A stretch of DNA of 64,000 nucleotides from contig NZ_PYAU01000001.1 of the NCBI RefSeq assembly GCF_003014675.1, positions 434,001 through 498,000 on the forward strand. The letters run 5' to 3'. How positions within the stretch are numbered: the stretch's first letter is position 1; every line of letters starts with the position of its first letter. The stretch comes from Labedella gwakjiensis. Its GTDB lineage: Bacteria > Actinomycetota > Actinomycetes > Actinomycetales > Microbacteriaceae. A program made the position numbers and the translations under genes. Under the pieces are notes generated by a model, which searched no databases, had not been told where the DNA came from, and saw nothing but the letters and a program-made list of their open reading frames with translations. Shown here piece by piece: positions 54,649 to 63,621 of the stretch.

Positions 54649-55490
54649 AGGCCCGTCCGCCGACTCTCGGCGACCGAGACGAGGTGGTCGCGCAGACCCT
54701 CGGCCTCCTCGAGGGGAAGTCCGGGGATCGTGACGCCGGCCGCGGGTGACGCGGTGACGAACTTGAGCTCGGCGAGTCCGAAGGCGCGGGCGAGCGGTCC
54801 CCTGTTGATGTCCACGAGCTGCATCCGGCCGTACGGCACGGCGACGAAGCGCTGCCACATGATGCCGCGTCGGAACAGCAGGTCGTCCTCCCTCAGCAGG
54901 TACCCGATCGATCGGATGCGGCGAGGGACGAACGCCGCCGTGATGAGTGTGACGAGGACGATGGCGCCGCCGACGATGAGCGGCCACGGCTGCTCGATGA
55001 ACGACCAGAGCACGACGGCGAGCACGGCCACGATCACCACCGCGACGCCCTCACCGATGAGGTCGATGGTGATCGCGCGGGGGGACACTCGCCGCCACTC
55101 ACCCGTGATCTCGAGGCGGCCAGGCTTCTCCTCAGCGGGCTCCGGGGCCGCGACGGGAGTGGCGAGCGCCCCGGCGAGCGTATCGGGGTGATCCGGGTTC
55201 GTGACGTCAGGATCCGCAGACATATACGCCCGCGCGTCCAACGCCGCGGGGTTCGAGTGGTCAGCTGGCTGGGGCTCCCCCGCATCCAACGCCGCGGGGT
55301 TCGAGTGGGCCGCGGGGTTCGAGAGGTCAGCTGGCTTGGGCTCCCCCGCATCCAACGCCGCGGGGTTCGGGTGGTCAGCTGGCTTGGGCTCCCCCGCATC
55401 CAACGCCGCGGGGTTCGAGTGGGCCGCAGGGTCCGCGGGGTTCGAGTGGTCAGCTGGCTGGGGCTCCGGCGGGGGGTTCGTCATCGTCAT
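54645..55490 (-). CDS. PH domain (bPH2) membrane protein, YdbS-like, with repetitive N-terminus
   Basis: A 281-residue partner of the preceding PH protein. Residues 1-95 consist of four NPAALDAGEP-type repeats of about 16 residues, separated by Ser/Asp/His-rich turns. Residues about 130-180 form two membrane helices, and the single bPH2 domain (185-270; YLLREDDLLFRRGIMWQRFVAVPY) follows. The repeat array is unusual for the family and probably a disordered cytoplasmic tail. ATG 55490 overlaps the end of the DUF3180 gene by 41 bases; a second ATG is six bases further on. Confidence 0.85.
   Translation of the reverse strand: MTMTNPPPEPQPADHSNPADPAAHSNPAALDAGEPKPADHPNPAALDAGEPKPADLSNPAAHSNPAALDAGEPQPADHSNPAALDARAYMSADPDVTNPDHPDTLAGALATPVAAPEPAEEKPGRLEITGEWRRVSPRAITIDLIGEGVAVVIVAVLAVVLWSFIEQPWPLIVGGAIVLVTLITAAFVPRRIRSIGYLLREDDLLFRRGIMWQRFVAVPYGRMQLVDINRGPLARAFGLAELKFVTASPAAGVTIPGLPLEEAEGLRDHLVSVAESRRTGL
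55238..55470. repeat. Tandem repeats (about 48 bp) in the 5' end of the PH-domain gene
   Basis: Four imperfect copies of a 48-base unit, one with an internal extension, occupy roughly 55238-55470. On the minus strand they encode NPAALDAGEPKPAD-like blocks. Copies are nearly identical at the nucleotide level (shared TCCAACGCCGCGGGGTTCG), indicating recent expansion or homogenisation. Confidence 0.9.
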
Positions 55491-55923
55491 CTTTCGGCAG
55501 CGTGCACAGGCGTTCGGCGACGAGCCCCGCGACAGTGAGGACCACGGCCCCCACTGTGGCCGCGACGGCCAGCCATAACGATGCTATCCCGGGCAGTGTC
55601 GAGCGGGAGAGGAGGAAGGCGAGGATGCCGAGACCGAAGCCCGAGAGGAGCGCACCGGCGAGGCTCGACGCCTTCGCGAGGGAGACGACACGCGTCGCCT
55701 GGAACGGGTCGATGGACCGATCCGACCGACCACGCACCCGTCGGTGGATGGGCACGGCGAACCCCACGACGATCGCGCCGACCACCACGAGGGTCAGCGA
55801 GAACGAGAGCGGCGGCACGATCGTGGCGGCGCCGCGCGACGCCGTCCACAGGTCGAGGAGGAAGCCGACGATGAAGCCGCCGAGGGCGAGGAAGAAAAGC
55901 GGGCCGGGAGTGGTCCGGGTCAT
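55450..55923 (-). CDS. DUF3180 membrane protein
   Basis: A 157-residue protein with four hydrophobic helices (about 10-30, 38-58, 88-108, 118-140) and a cytoplasmic acidic tail (KDDDDEPP). The RGRSDRSIDPFQATRVVSLAKASSLAG segment between helices two and three is typical of DUF3180. In actinobacteria the gene commonly follows folK, as here. ATG 55923 overlaps the folK stop (ATGA). Function unknown. Confidence 0.9.
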   Translation of the reverse strand: MTRTTPGPLFFLALGGFIVGFLLDLWTASRGAATIVPPLSFSLTLVVVGAIVVGFAVPIHRRVRGRSDRSIDPFQATRVVSLAKASSLAGALLSGFGLGILAFLLSRSTLPGIASLWLAVAATVGAVVLTVAGLVAERLCTLPKDDDDEPPAGAPAS

Positions 55924-56450
55924 TCGGACGCTCCCCGCAGAGTCGCGAGCAGCTCGTCGACGCGACCGCGGCCGGTGAGGACGGCCGACGGCTCCACCTC
56001 GAGCCACGGCGCGAGCACGAAGTCGCGTTCGCCCGCTCGAGGGTGCGGGAGCGTGAGCCGCTCGTCGTTCACGCGGCGACCCCCCACCTCGATGAGGTCG
56101 ATGTCGATGGTCCGGTCGCCCCATCGTTCCGCCCGGGTGCGTCCCAGCTCGTCCTCGATCGCCGCCGTGGCGGCGAGGAGACGGTGCGGTTCGAGGTACG
56201 TGTGCCCCACGAGCACGCCGTTGAGGTACGGGGGCGCCGACTCGTCCGGCCCGCTCGTGCGCACGGCGACCGATTCGATGAACGTCGACACGGCGCGCAC
56301 GAAGACGCCGGGGATGGCGGCGATCCGCTCGGCCGCCTCGGTCAGAATCGCACGCCTGTCGCCCAGGTTGCTGCCGAGGGCGATCACGAGGCGCTCCGGT
56401 CCGCCGCGGCGGATCGGATCGTGCACGATCGGTCCGGCGATCGGCGTCAC
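55920..56450 (-). CDS. folK: 6-hydroxymethyl-7,8-dihydropterin pyrophosphokinase
   Basis: A 176-residue HPPK of folate synthesis, transferring pyrophosphate from ATP to 6-hydroxymethyl-dihydropterin. Motifs include ALGSNLGDR, the PPYLNGVLVG substrate segment, and ERWGDRTIDIDLIEVGG followed by LPHPRAGERDFVLAPW. GTG 56450 overlaps the folB stop (GTGA). A longer upstream reading would run through folB in another frame and is rejected. Confidence 0.95.
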   Translation of the reverse strand: MTPIAGPIVHDPIRRGGPERLVIALGSNLGDRRAILTEAAERIAAIPGVFVRAVSTFIESVAVRTSGPDESAPPYLNGVLVGHTYLEPHRLLAATAAIEDELGRTRAERWGDRTIDIDLIEVGGRRVNDERLTLPHPRAGERDFVLAPWLEVEPSAVLTGRGRVDELLATLRGASE

Positions 56451-56827
56451 GATCCGCTCTCCCGTGCGCGCGTGATCCGCACCACCACATCGGCGAATTC
56501 CGCGTCGATGGGCGCGTCGGGCTTGTGCACGGCCACGTCCACTCGGAGGACCGCCGCCCACTCCAGAGCGACGGACGCGACGCGCTCGGCGACCGTCTCG
56601 ATGAGGTCGACGGGGTCCGTGGTCACGGCGGCGACGACGCGTTCCGCGAGCTCGCCGTAGTGCACAGTGCTCGCGAGGTCGTCTCCCGCTGCTGCGGGAT
56701 GGGCGTCGAGATGCACGGTCACGTCGATGATGAACGTCTGGCCGTTCTCGCGCTCGAAGTCGAACACGCCGTGGTGGGCGTGGACGCGCAGTCCGACGAG
56801 GCTGATCGTGTCGAGGGGTGTGGTCAC
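56447..56827 (-). CDS. folB: Dihydroneopterin aldolase
   Basis: A 126-residue aldolase converting 7,8-dihydroneopterin to 6-hydroxymethyl-dihydropterin and glycolaldehyde. Conserved segments are GLRVHAHHGVFDFERENGQTF, VHYGELAERV and the LIETVAERVA helix, plus the HKPDAPIDAEFADV C-terminal strand. GTG 56827 begins one base after the folP stop codon. It forms a tunnelling-fold oligomer in the cytosol. Confidence 0.95.
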   Translation of the reverse strand: MTTPLDTISLVGLRVHAHHGVFDFERENGQTFIIDVTVHLDAHPAAAGDDLASTVHYGELAERVVAAVTTDPVDLIETVAERVASVALEWAAVLRVDVAVHKPDAPIDAEFADVVVRITRARESGS

Positions 56828-56828
56828 G

Positions 56829-57671
56829 TCACAACTCTGTCATGAGGGTCGGTTCGGAGCGGTGTGCGGACAGGGCTGCAGCGGTGTCGAGCGCGAGACG
56901 GCTCGCCGCCACGTCGTGGACGCGGACGGCCCAGACGTCGTCGGCGAGCAGCGCGCTCAGCACGGCCGTCGGGAGGTCGCGATCCTCCACGGAACCCGCC
57001 GCGCCCACGAGCTCGCCCAGGAACCGCTTCCGGGACGCGCCGACCATCACGGGGAAGCCGAGCCCGGCCAGGGCGTCGAGATGCGCGAGCAGCGCCCAGT
57101 TGTGCGCGCCGCGCTTGGCGAAGCCGAGCCCAGGGTCGATGACGATCCGTTCCGGAGCCACCCCGGCGGCGACCGCCGCTCTCGCCTGACCACCCAGCTC
57201 GCGGACCACCTCGAGCACGACGTCGTCATAGTGCGCACGGTCCTCCATCACCGTGCTGTGGCCCCGCCAGTGGCTGATGACGTAGGAGGCCGTGAGCTCG
57301 GCGACCGTCGCGTTCATGTCGGGGTCGGCGAGCCCACCGGACACGTCGTTGACGATCGTCGCACCGGCACCGACGGCGGCCCGAGCGGTCGCCGCATTCA
57401 TGGTGTCGACGGACACGGTGACACCGTCGGCCGCGAGGGACTCGACCACGGGGAGGATGCGGCGGAGCTCCTCGTCGAGCGCGACCCGCGACGCCCCCGG
57501 TCGTGTCGACTCGCCCCCCACGTCCACGATATCGGCGCCGTCCGCCACGAGCGCCCGCCCGTGGGCGATCGCGTCGCCCGTCTCGGCGTAGAGTCCGCCG
57601 TCGCTGAACGAGTCGGGCGTCACGTTGAGCACGCCCATGATCCGGGTGCCCCGCGCCGCACCATCGCTCAT
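56829..57671 (-). CDS. folP: Dihydropteroate synthase
   Basis: A 280-residue TIM-barrel enzyme joining hydroxymethyl-dihydropterin pyrophosphate with p-aminobenzoate; the target of sulfonamides. Motifs are MGVLNVTPDSFSDGG, VDVGGESTRPGA, NDVSGG, DPGLGFAKR and the GASRKRFLGE loop. ATG 57671 overlaps the folE stop by four bases. The order folE-folP-folB-folK on one strand is the standard actinobacterial folate operon. Confidence 0.97.
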   Translation of the reverse strand: MSDGAARGTRIMGVLNVTPDSFSDGGLYAETGDAIAHGRALVADGADIVDVGGESTRPGASRVALDEELRRILPVVESLAADGVTVSVDTMNAATARAAVGAGATIVNDVSGGLADPDMNATVAELTASYVISHWRGHSTVMEDRAHYDDVVLEVVRELGGQARAAVAAGVAPERIVIDPGLGFAKRGAHNWALLAHLDALAGLGFPVMVGASRKRFLGELVGAAGSVEDRDLPTAVLSALLADDVWAVRVHDVAASRLALDTAAALSAHRSEPTLMTEL

Positions 57672-58270
57672 GATCGGCCCTGGACACCCGCGCCGATGAG
57701 CGCGATGACGTCGGAACGGGCCGAGCCGGACCGGAGGTCGCCGCGGCTCGCGACCGTGACCGTCGACGAGGCGGTCTGGCGCGCGCCCCTGGTGGTGACG
57801 CACTGGTGACTCGCGTCGAGCACCACGAGGACCCCGCGCGGTGCGAGACCCTCGTCGATCGCTCCGGCGATCTGCTCGGTGAGCCGTTCCTGCACCTGCG
57901 GCCTCGATGCGAGCGTGTCGACGACGCGCGGAAGCCGCCCGAGGCCCACGACCGCGTCGCCGGGGATGTAGGCGATGTGGGCGACGCCGACGAACGGCAG
58001 GAGGTGGTGCTCGCACACCGAGCGGAAGGCGATGTCGCGCACGATCACCGTCTCCCCCGTGAGCTGGCCGACGGCGTCGGGCGAGCCGGTCGGGATCGTC
58101 TCTCGGAGGTGTTCGAGGGGATCGGCCCCGACGCCGCCGAAGAACTCCGCGTAGGCCTCCGCCACACGTTGGGGCGTCGACTCCAGCCCGTCGCGGCCGG
58201 GATCCTCCCCGATCGCGAGCAGCAGCTCCGTCACCGCGGACTCGATCCTGCGGCGGTCGACATCCGCCAT
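57668..58270 (-). CDS. folE: GTP cyclohydrolase I
   Basis: A 200-residue enzyme catalysing the first step of folate biosynthesis, GTP to 7,8-dihydroneopterin triphosphate. The zinc site is formed by CEHHLLPF and the later Cys in SHQCVTTRG; the substrate pocket includes GLGRLPR. ATG 58270 gives the family N-terminus; it starts four bases after the ftsH stop codon. No sign of the zinc-independent FolE2 form. Confidence 0.97.
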   Translation of the reverse strand: MADVDRRRIESAVTELLLAIGEDPGRDGLESTPQRVAEAYAEFFGGVGADPLEHLRETIPTGSPDAVGQLTGETVIVRDIAFRSVCEHHLLPFVGVAHIAYIPGDAVVGLGRLPRVVDTLASRPQVQERLTEQIAGAIDEGLAPRGVLVVLDASHQCVTTRGARQTASSTVTVASRGDLRSGSARSDVIALIGAGVQGRS

Positions 58271-58274
58271 GGGG

Positions 58275-60281
58275 CTACGCCGTCGCCGGTCGCGGGTTGA
58301 TCTGCGGGCTGCGCGCGGGCGTCGACTCCGGCTCCGAGCTGACACCGCCGTCCGTCGCGTCCGGCGAGATGGGGGCCTTCGGACGCGGAACGGCGATCGG
58401 CGGTCGATCGCTCACGGGCCGGTCGGCACTCGACAGCCACTGCGGCCTCTCGGGGAGCTTCCGGACGTCCTTGAAGATCTCCGCGAGCTGGTTGTGATCG
58501 AGCGTCTCGTGCTCGAGGAGGTCGCCCGCGAGACGATCCAGGATGTCGCGGTTGTCGCTGATCACCTGGAACGCTTCGTTGTGCGCCTGCTCGAGGAGCT
58601 CACGGACCTGGCCGTCCACCCGCTGGGCGATCTCCTCCGAGTAGTCGCGCTGGTGACCCATGTCGCGGCCGAGGAAGACCTCGCCGGACGACTGGCCGAG
58701 CTTGACGGGCCCGACGTCGGTCGTCATGCCGTACTCGGTCACCATCTTGCGCGCGATGCCCGTCGCCTTCTCGATGTCGTTCGACGCACCCGTGGTGGGG
58801 TCGTGGAAGACGAGTTCCTCCGCCACACGGCCGCCCATCGCGTAGGTGAGCTGGTCGAGCAGCTCGTTGCGCGTCACGGAGTAGCGGTCCTCGATCGGGA
58901 TGACCATCGTGTAGCCGAGGGCGCGCCCACGCGGGAGGATCGTCACCTTCGTGACCGGGTCCGTGTTGCGCATGGCCGCCGCGGCGAGCGCGTGCCCGCC
59001 CTCGTGGTAGGCCGTGATGAGCTTCTCGTGGTCGCGCATGATGCGGGTGCGTCGCTGCGGGCCGGCGATCACACGGTCGATGGCCTCGTCGAGCGCACGG
59101 TTGTCGATGAGCTGCGCGTTGGAGCGGGCGGTCAGCAGGGCGGCCTCGTTGAGCACGTTCGCAAGATCGGCACCGGTGAAGCCAGGGGTCTTGCGGGCGA
59201 CCACGTCGAGGTCGACGCTCGGGGCGAGGGGCTTGCCCTTGCCGTGCACCTCGAGCACCTTCTTGCGGCCGACGAGGTCGGGGGCATCGACGCCGATCTG
59301 GCGGTCGAAACGACCGGGACGCAGGAGAGCGGGGTCGAGGATGTCCGGACGGTTGGTGGCCGCGATGAGGATGACGTTCGTCTTGGGGTCGAAGCCGTCC
59401 ATCTCCACGAGGAGCTGGTTGAGCGTCTGCTCGCGCTCGTCGTGGCCGCCTCCCATTCCGGCGCCGCGGTGGCGACCGACGGCATCGATCTCGTCGACGA
59501 AGATGATGGCCGGTGAGTTCTCCTTGGCCTGCTGGAAGAGGTCGCGCACACGGCTGGCGCCGACACCCACGAACATCTCGACGAAGTCGGAGCCGGAGAT
59601 GGAGTAGAAGGGAACGCCGGCCTCACCGGCGACAGCGCGGGCGAGGAGCGTCTTGCCCGTTCCGGGAGGGCCGTACAGGAGCACGCCCTTCGGGATGCGT
59701 GCACCGACGGCCTGGAACTTCGCGGGCTCCTTGAGGAAGTCCTTGATCTCCTCGAGTTCCTCGATCGCCTCGTCGCTGCCGGCCACGTCGTCGAACGTCA
59801 CCTTGGGCGATTCCTTCGACACGAGCTTCGCCTTGGACTTGCCGAACTGCATGACCTTGCCGCCGCCACCCTGCATGCTCGAGAGCATGATCCAGAAGAA
59901 GACGCCGATGAGGAGCAGCGGGAGCAGGATCGTGAGCAGCGAGCCCCAGAAGCTCTGCTGCGGGACCTCGTCGTTGAAGCCATCGGACGGATTGGCCGCA
60001 TCGACAGCATCGACGACGGCCTCGGATCGCGCGTCGAGGAAGTAGAACTGCACCATCGTGCCGTTCTCGCCGTCGGCCTTGTTGAGGGTGAGGTCGACCC
60101 GGTTGTCGCCCTGCGTGAGCACGGCCTCCGAGACGGTGTCGCCCTTGAGGAGCTGGAGGCCCTCCTGCGTCGAGATCTCCTTGAAGCCGCCGATGTTGAG
60201 CAGGCTCGACCCGATCCAGAACACCAATACGGCGAGCAGGATGTAAGGCAGTGGGCCTTTGAAGATGCGCTTGAAGTCCAT
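58275..60281 (-). CDS. ftsH: ATP-dependent zinc metalloprotease FtsH
   Basis: A 668-residue membrane protease. Two membrane helices (about 12-28 and 115-135) flank an extracytoplasmic loop. The AAA module carries GPPGTGKT (about residue 205) and the second region of homology, and the protease domain holds HEGGH near residue 423. The C-terminus is Pro/Ser-rich. It degrades misfolded membrane proteins. A 146-base leader upstream contains TAATCT (60362-60357) as a plausible -10 and a GC-rich stem. ftsH precedes the fol operon with only four bases between genes. Confidence 0.97.
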   Translation of the reverse strand: MDFKRIFKGPLPYILLAVLVFWIGSSLLNIGGFKEISTQEGLQLLKGDTVSEAVLTQGDNRVDLTLNKADGENGTMVQFYFLDARSEAVVDAVDAANPSDGFNDEVPQQSFWGSLLTILLPLLLIGVFFWIMLSSMQGGGGKVMQFGKSKAKLVSKESPKVTFDDVAGSDEAIEELEEIKDFLKEPAKFQAVGARIPKGVLLYGPPGTGKTLLARAVAGEAGVPFYSISGSDFVEMFVGVGASRVRDLFQQAKENSPAIIFVDEIDAVGRHRGAGMGGGHDEREQTLNQLLVEMDGFDPKTNVILIAATNRPDILDPALLRPGRFDRQIGVDAPDLVGRKKVLEVHGKGKPLAPSVDLDVVARKTPGFTGADLANVLNEAALLTARSNAQLIDNRALDEAIDRVIAGPQRRTRIMRDHEKLITAYHEGGHALAAAAMRNTDPVTKVTILPRGRALGYTMVIPIEDRYSVTRNELLDQLTYAMGGRVAEELVFHDPTTGASNDIEKATGIARKMVTEYGMTTDVGPVKLGQSSGEVFLGRDMGHQRDYSEEIAQRVDGQVRELLEQAHNEAFQVISDNRDILDRLAGDLLEHETLDHNQLAEIFKDVRKLPERPQWLSSADRPVSDRPPIAVPRPKAPISPDATDGGVSSEPESTPARSPQINPRPATA

Positions 60282-60427
60282 AGTGTTGACGGGCAGCTCG
60301 GCCCGACACCTTTCTGACAGCCGGTGACACAGGCGCGCTGGCGCCCTCAGGCCTCAAGATTAGCGGCACGGCGCTGGGCGCCGCCTCCATGTTCCCCGTA
60401 GGCGGACAGAGAGCCGGCCGTGGCGTG

Positions 60428-60979
60428 TCAGGAGTAGACGTGCGGGGCGAGGACCGCCACATCGCGCAGGTTGCGGTACCGCTCAGCGAAGTCGAGTCCG
60501 TAGCCCACGACGAACTCGTTCGGGATGTCGAAGCCCACGTACTTGCAGTCGATCTCGACCTTGGCGGCGTCGGGCTTGCGGAGGAGCGCACAGACCTCGA
60601 TGGACGCGGCCCCGCGCGAGGCGAAGTTCTCGAGCAGCCACGAGAGCGTGAGCCCTGAATCGATGATGTCCTCGACGATCAGGACATGACGACCCGTGAG
60701 GTCGGAGTCGAGGTCCTTGCGGATCTGGACGACGCCGCTCGACTTCGTGCCGGCCCCGTACGAGCTCACGGCCATCCAGTCCATCTCGACGTGGTTGCGC
60801 AGCGAACGCGCCAGGTCGGCCATCACCATGACCGCGCCCTTGAGGACGCCGACGAGAAGGACGTCCTTACCCTCGTAGTCCTCGTCGATCCGAGCGGCGA
60901 GCTCACGCAGCTTGTCCTGGATCCGCGTCTCGGTCACGAGGATGTCGGTCAGTTCGTCGCGAATGTCGCTCGATTCCAT
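60428..60979 (-). CDS. hpt: Hypoxanthine phosphoribosyltransferase
   Basis: A 183-residue purine salvage enzyme. The PRPP-binding motif is VLIVEDIIDSGLTL, the flexible loop contains SSYG, and the LVGVLKGAVM segment matches the pyrophosphate loop. It makes IMP (and GMP) from hypoxanthine (and guanine) with PRPP. ATG 60979 has TAGACT six bases upstream (leaderless). The tilS-hpt-ftsH order is common in bacteria; here another gene and a large hairpin lie between tilS and hpt. Confidence 0.96.
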   Translation of the reverse strand: MESSDIRDELTDILVTETRIQDKLRELAARIDEDYEGKDVLLVGVLKGAVMVMADLARSLRNHVEMDWMAVSSYGAGTKSSGVVQIRKDLDSDLTGRHVLIVEDIIDSGLTLSWLLENFASRGAASIEVCALLRKPDAAKVEIDCKYVGFDIPNEFVVGYGLDFAERYRNLRDVAVLAPHVYS

Positions 60980-61015
60980 GCTCTGAGTCTAGGCCGACAC
61001 CGACACCGGAAAATG

Positions 61016-61081
61016 CCCGCGAGGTGTCGTATCCGGTTGCGATTCCGACCGGAACAGCAACACATCACGACACCTCGCGGG
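61016..61081. terminator. Long stem-loop upstream of hpt
   Basis: Fifteen-base perfect arms CCCGCGAGGTGTCGT (61016-61030) and ACGACACCTCGCGGG (61067-61081) enclose 36 bases that contain a secondary stem (CCGGTTGC...GCAAC). It lies 24 bases after the end of the PEP-mutase-family gene and about 37 bases before the hpt start, on the promoter side. It is most simply a terminator of the upstream unit. Confidence 0.55.
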
Positions 61082-61104
61082 TGGTGGTCGACGGAGGAGC
61101 CGGG

Positions 61105-61899
61105 TCAGAGACCGAACTCGAAGCCGAGGTCGTCGGGGTAGTCGCCGTGGGCCGTGACCGTCGCGGCGGTGCGCTGCAGGTTCGCGAGAGCCGCACCGAG
61201 GGCGAACGGGCCGAAGCTGACACGGCTGACGCCGAGTTCGGCGAGCCGCTTCAGGGGAACGGCTCCGGGGTGGCCGATCACCGAGATCTTGCCGTGGACC
61301 TCGGCGAGAGCGCGCTCCACCTTCGCCTCGTCGGAGAGTCCGAGGAAGAAGATGACGTCGGCTCCGGCGTCCAGGTACGCGTTGGCGCGGGCGACGGCGT
61401 CGTCCCACTCCCCTCCGCCGGCGAGGGTGTCGACGCGGGCGTTGATGACGATCGGGATGCCGGTCTCCTCGGCTGCCGCTCGGGCCGCGGCCACGCGCGC
61501 TGCGGCGGCCTCGATCGGGAACGTGGGGGCCTTCTCCGCTCCGACGCTGTCCTCGATGTTGATGCCGACCGCGCCGGTCTCGATGAGGCGGATCACGTTG
61601 GCGCGAACGCCCTCGGGGTCGTCGGCGTACCCCTTCTCGAAGTCGGCGGTGACCGGCAGGTCGACGGCCGCGACGATGCGTCGGATGGAGTCGAGGGCCT
61701 CGTCGACCGGCATGCCTTCGCCGTCCTCGTAGCCGCGGGCGTTGGAGATGGAGTGGCTCGCGCTCGCGAGGGCGCGGACGCCCGGCGCTCGCGCCACAGT
61801 GGTGGCGCTGATGGCGTCCCACACGTTCGTGAGGATGAGGGGGTCGCCGGGGACGTGGAGGGAACGAAGGAGCTCCGCCTTCTCGATCTGAGTGCTCAT
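61105..61899 (-). CDS. Isocitrate lyase/phosphoenolpyruvate mutase family protein
   Basis: A 264-residue TIM-barrel protein of the PEP mutase/ICL superfamily. Recognisable segments are LTNVWDAISA near the N-terminus, ADFEKGYAD and NIEDSVG (metal and substrate ligands), and INARVDTLAGGG. The gating-loop motifs of isocitrate lyase (KKCGH) and of PEP mutase are absent, so the reaction (a C-C or C-P lyase) cannot be assigned. ATG 61899 overlaps the tilS stop by four bases. It is an unusual insertion between tilS and hpt. Confidence 0.85.
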   Translation of the reverse strand: MSTQIEKAELLRSLHVPGDPLILTNVWDAISATTVARAPGVRALASASHSISNARGYEDGEGMPVDEALDSIRRIVAAVDLPVTADFEKGYADDPEGVRANVIRLIETGAVGINIEDSVGAEKAPTFPIEAAAARVAAARAAAEETGIPIVINARVDTLAGGGEWDDAVARANAYLDAGADVIFFLGLSDEAKVERALAEVHGKISVIGHPGAVPLKRLAELGVSRVSFGPFALGAALANLQRTAATVTAHGDYPDDLGFEFGL

Positions 61900-62948
61900 T
61901 CCAGCAGTGTCGCACCGCTCTCCGCGGCGGCGAAATGGAGCCTCCGCCCGTTGCGGGAGACGCGGATCCCGGGTACGTCGACGGGCCCCTGTCCGTGCCA
62001 ATCCGTCACCAGAGCCGCGATCGCGAGGGTGTGGGTCCGCGAGAGGGACACGCCGAACTCCCCACGCGCGACCAGGCGGATGATGCGATGGCGGAGCGCC
62101 GCGGGGTTGGCGGAGAGCGGGCCGACATCCACAGAGAGCCCGGCCTCCGCCGGCTCGCAGATCTCCTCGATGAACTCCTCGATCATCTCGTCGAACGCCT
62201 CGGCGTCCTCTCTCGCCTGCTCCGCCGTGCGGGCGAGGGCCTCGGCGATACCCGGCCCGAGCTCGGCCTCGAGAACGGGCAGCACGCGTGTGCGCACCCG
62301 CACGCGGGCGAAGGAGTCGTCGGTGTTGTGGGGGTCCTCCCACGGTTCGACGCCCAGTTCCGCGACCGCGGCCCGCGTCTCGGATCTCCGGACGGAGAGG
62401 AAGGGGCGGATGAGTCGCCCCGTCACCTCGGCCATGCCCTTGAGGCTTCCCGAACCCGAACCGCGCGCGAGGCCGAGGAGCACGGTCTCCGCTTGGTCGT
62501 CGAGCGTGTGGCCGAGGAGGACGGCCGAGGCGTCCCACCGCTCGGCCGCGTCGTCGAGCGCCTCGTAGCGCGCGGACCGCGCGGCGGCCTCCGGTCCTCC
62601 GCCGCCGTCGACGACGACCGACACGACCTCGGCATCGAGACCGAGCGAGCGGACCGCATCCGCCGCCCGCTGCGCGACCTCCGTCGATGCGGGCTGTAGC
62701 CCATGATCGACGATCGTGGCGATCGGCCGGATCCCGATCTCGGACGCTGCGTGGGCCGTGGCTGCGGCGAGAGCGAGCGAGTCGGCTCCCCCGCTCACCG
62801 CGACGACGACCCTCGGCCTGTCCTCGCCCTCCGCCGGGTCGAGGCGCAGCGACGACAGCGCACGCACGACCTCGCGAGAGAGTCGATGGACGGTCGGAGG
62901 GGCGACCGGACGCGGGCCGCGGGACGTCGAAGACGAGGAGTCGGACAC
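61896..62948 (-). CDS. tilS: tRNA(Ile)-lysidine synthase
   Basis: A 350-residue enzyme that converts C34 of the CAU-anticodon tRNA-Ile to lysidine. The PP-loop SGGADS is at residues 52-57, and the GHTLDDQAETVLLGLARGSGSGSL substrate region follows. A compact C-terminal domain is present. GTG 62948 has TAGCGT six bases upstream (leaderless). A 25-base dyad (62976-63000) overlaps the expected -35 region. It shares its stop with the downstream PEP-mutase-family start. Confidence 0.94.
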   Translation of the reverse strand: MSDSSSSTSRGPRPVAPPTVHRLSREVVRALSSLRLDPAEGEDRPRVVVAVSGGADSLALAAATAHAASEIGIRPIATIVDHGLQPASTEVAQRAADAVRSLGLDAEVVSVVVDGGGGPEAAARSARYEALDDAAERWDASAVLLGHTLDDQAETVLLGLARGSGSGSLKGMAEVTGRLIRPFLSVRRSETRAAVAELGVEPWEDPHNTDDSFARVRVRTRVLPVLEAELGPGIAEALARTAEQAREDAEAFDEMIEEFIEEICEPAEAGLSVDVGPLSANPAALRHRIIRLVARGEFGVSLSRTHTLAIAALVTDWHGQGPVDVPGIRVSRNGRRLHFAAAESGATLLE

Positions 62949-62975
62949 GAGGCAACGCTAGTAGACCGCGACGGA

Positions 62976-63000
62976 TGATTTCTACACTGCGTAGAAATCA
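62976..63000. promoter_or_regulatory. 25-bp operator-like dyad between tilS and ppa
   Basis: Perfect ten-base arms TGATTTCTAC and GTAGAAATCA flank an ACTGC spacer. It lies in the divergent promoter region, about where the -35 element of tilS should be. The A+T-rich palindrome stands out from the surrounding high-GC DNA and looks like a dimeric-repressor site. Confidence 0.55.
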
Positions 63001-63111
63001 GTGCACGAGAGGCCCACAACCCCCGAAAGGCCGCTGAAGCGATCCGTTAGTGTGGAGGACGCCGGCGCACGACCGGTTCGAACAGCATCCGAACACAAGG
63101 AGAAGCGCCGC

Positions 63112-63606
63112 ATGGCCGCATACGACGTCGTCGTGGAGATCCCCAAGGGCAGCCGCAACAAGTACGAAGTCGATCACGAGACGGGCCGGGTGTACCTCGA
63201 CCGCGTCCTCTTCACCGCCTTCGTCTACCCCGTCGACTACGGCTACTTCGAGAACACACTCGGTCTCGACGGCGACCCCGTGGACGCCCTCGTGCTCCTC
63301 GAGTACCCCGTCTTCCCCGGCGTGGGCGTGAAGGTGCGCCCCGTCGGCGTCCTCAACATGAGCGACGAGGCCGGATCCGACGCGAAGGTCGTCGTGGTCC
63401 CCCACAAGGATCCGCGCTGGAACCACATCCAGGACATCACCGACGTCCCCGAGCAGACGCGCAACGAGCTCGAGCACTTCTTCGCCCGCTACAAGGACCT
63501 CGAGCCGAACAAGTGGGTCAAGATCGAGGGGTGGGGCAACGCCGCCGAGGCCGAGGAGATCGTCAAGGCCGGCTTCGCGAAGCTGGAGGCCGACGGCTCG
63601 CACTGA
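63112..63606 (+). CDS. ppa: Inorganic pyrophosphatase
   Basis: A 164-residue family I soluble pyrophosphatase. The catalytic signature DGDPVDALV and the VEIPKGSRNKYEVD and YPVDYGYF segments are intact, with the metal-binding aspartates present. It drives biosynthetic reactions by hydrolysing pyrophosphate. ATG 63112 follows AAGGAG. It is divergent from tilS; a possible -10 (TTAGTG) lies about 63 bases upstream, so ppa carries a real 5' leader, unlike most neighbours. Confidence 0.97.
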   Translation: MAAYDVVVEIPKGSRNKYEVDHETGRVYLDRVLFTAFVYPVDYGYFENTLGLDGDPVDALVLLEYPVFPGVGVKVRPVGVLNMSDEAGSDAKVVVVPHKDPRWNHIQDITDVPEQTRNELEHFFARYKDLEPNKWVKIEGWGNAAEAEEIVKAGFAKLEADGSH

Positions 63607-63621
63607 GTCCCTGCCACCCGT

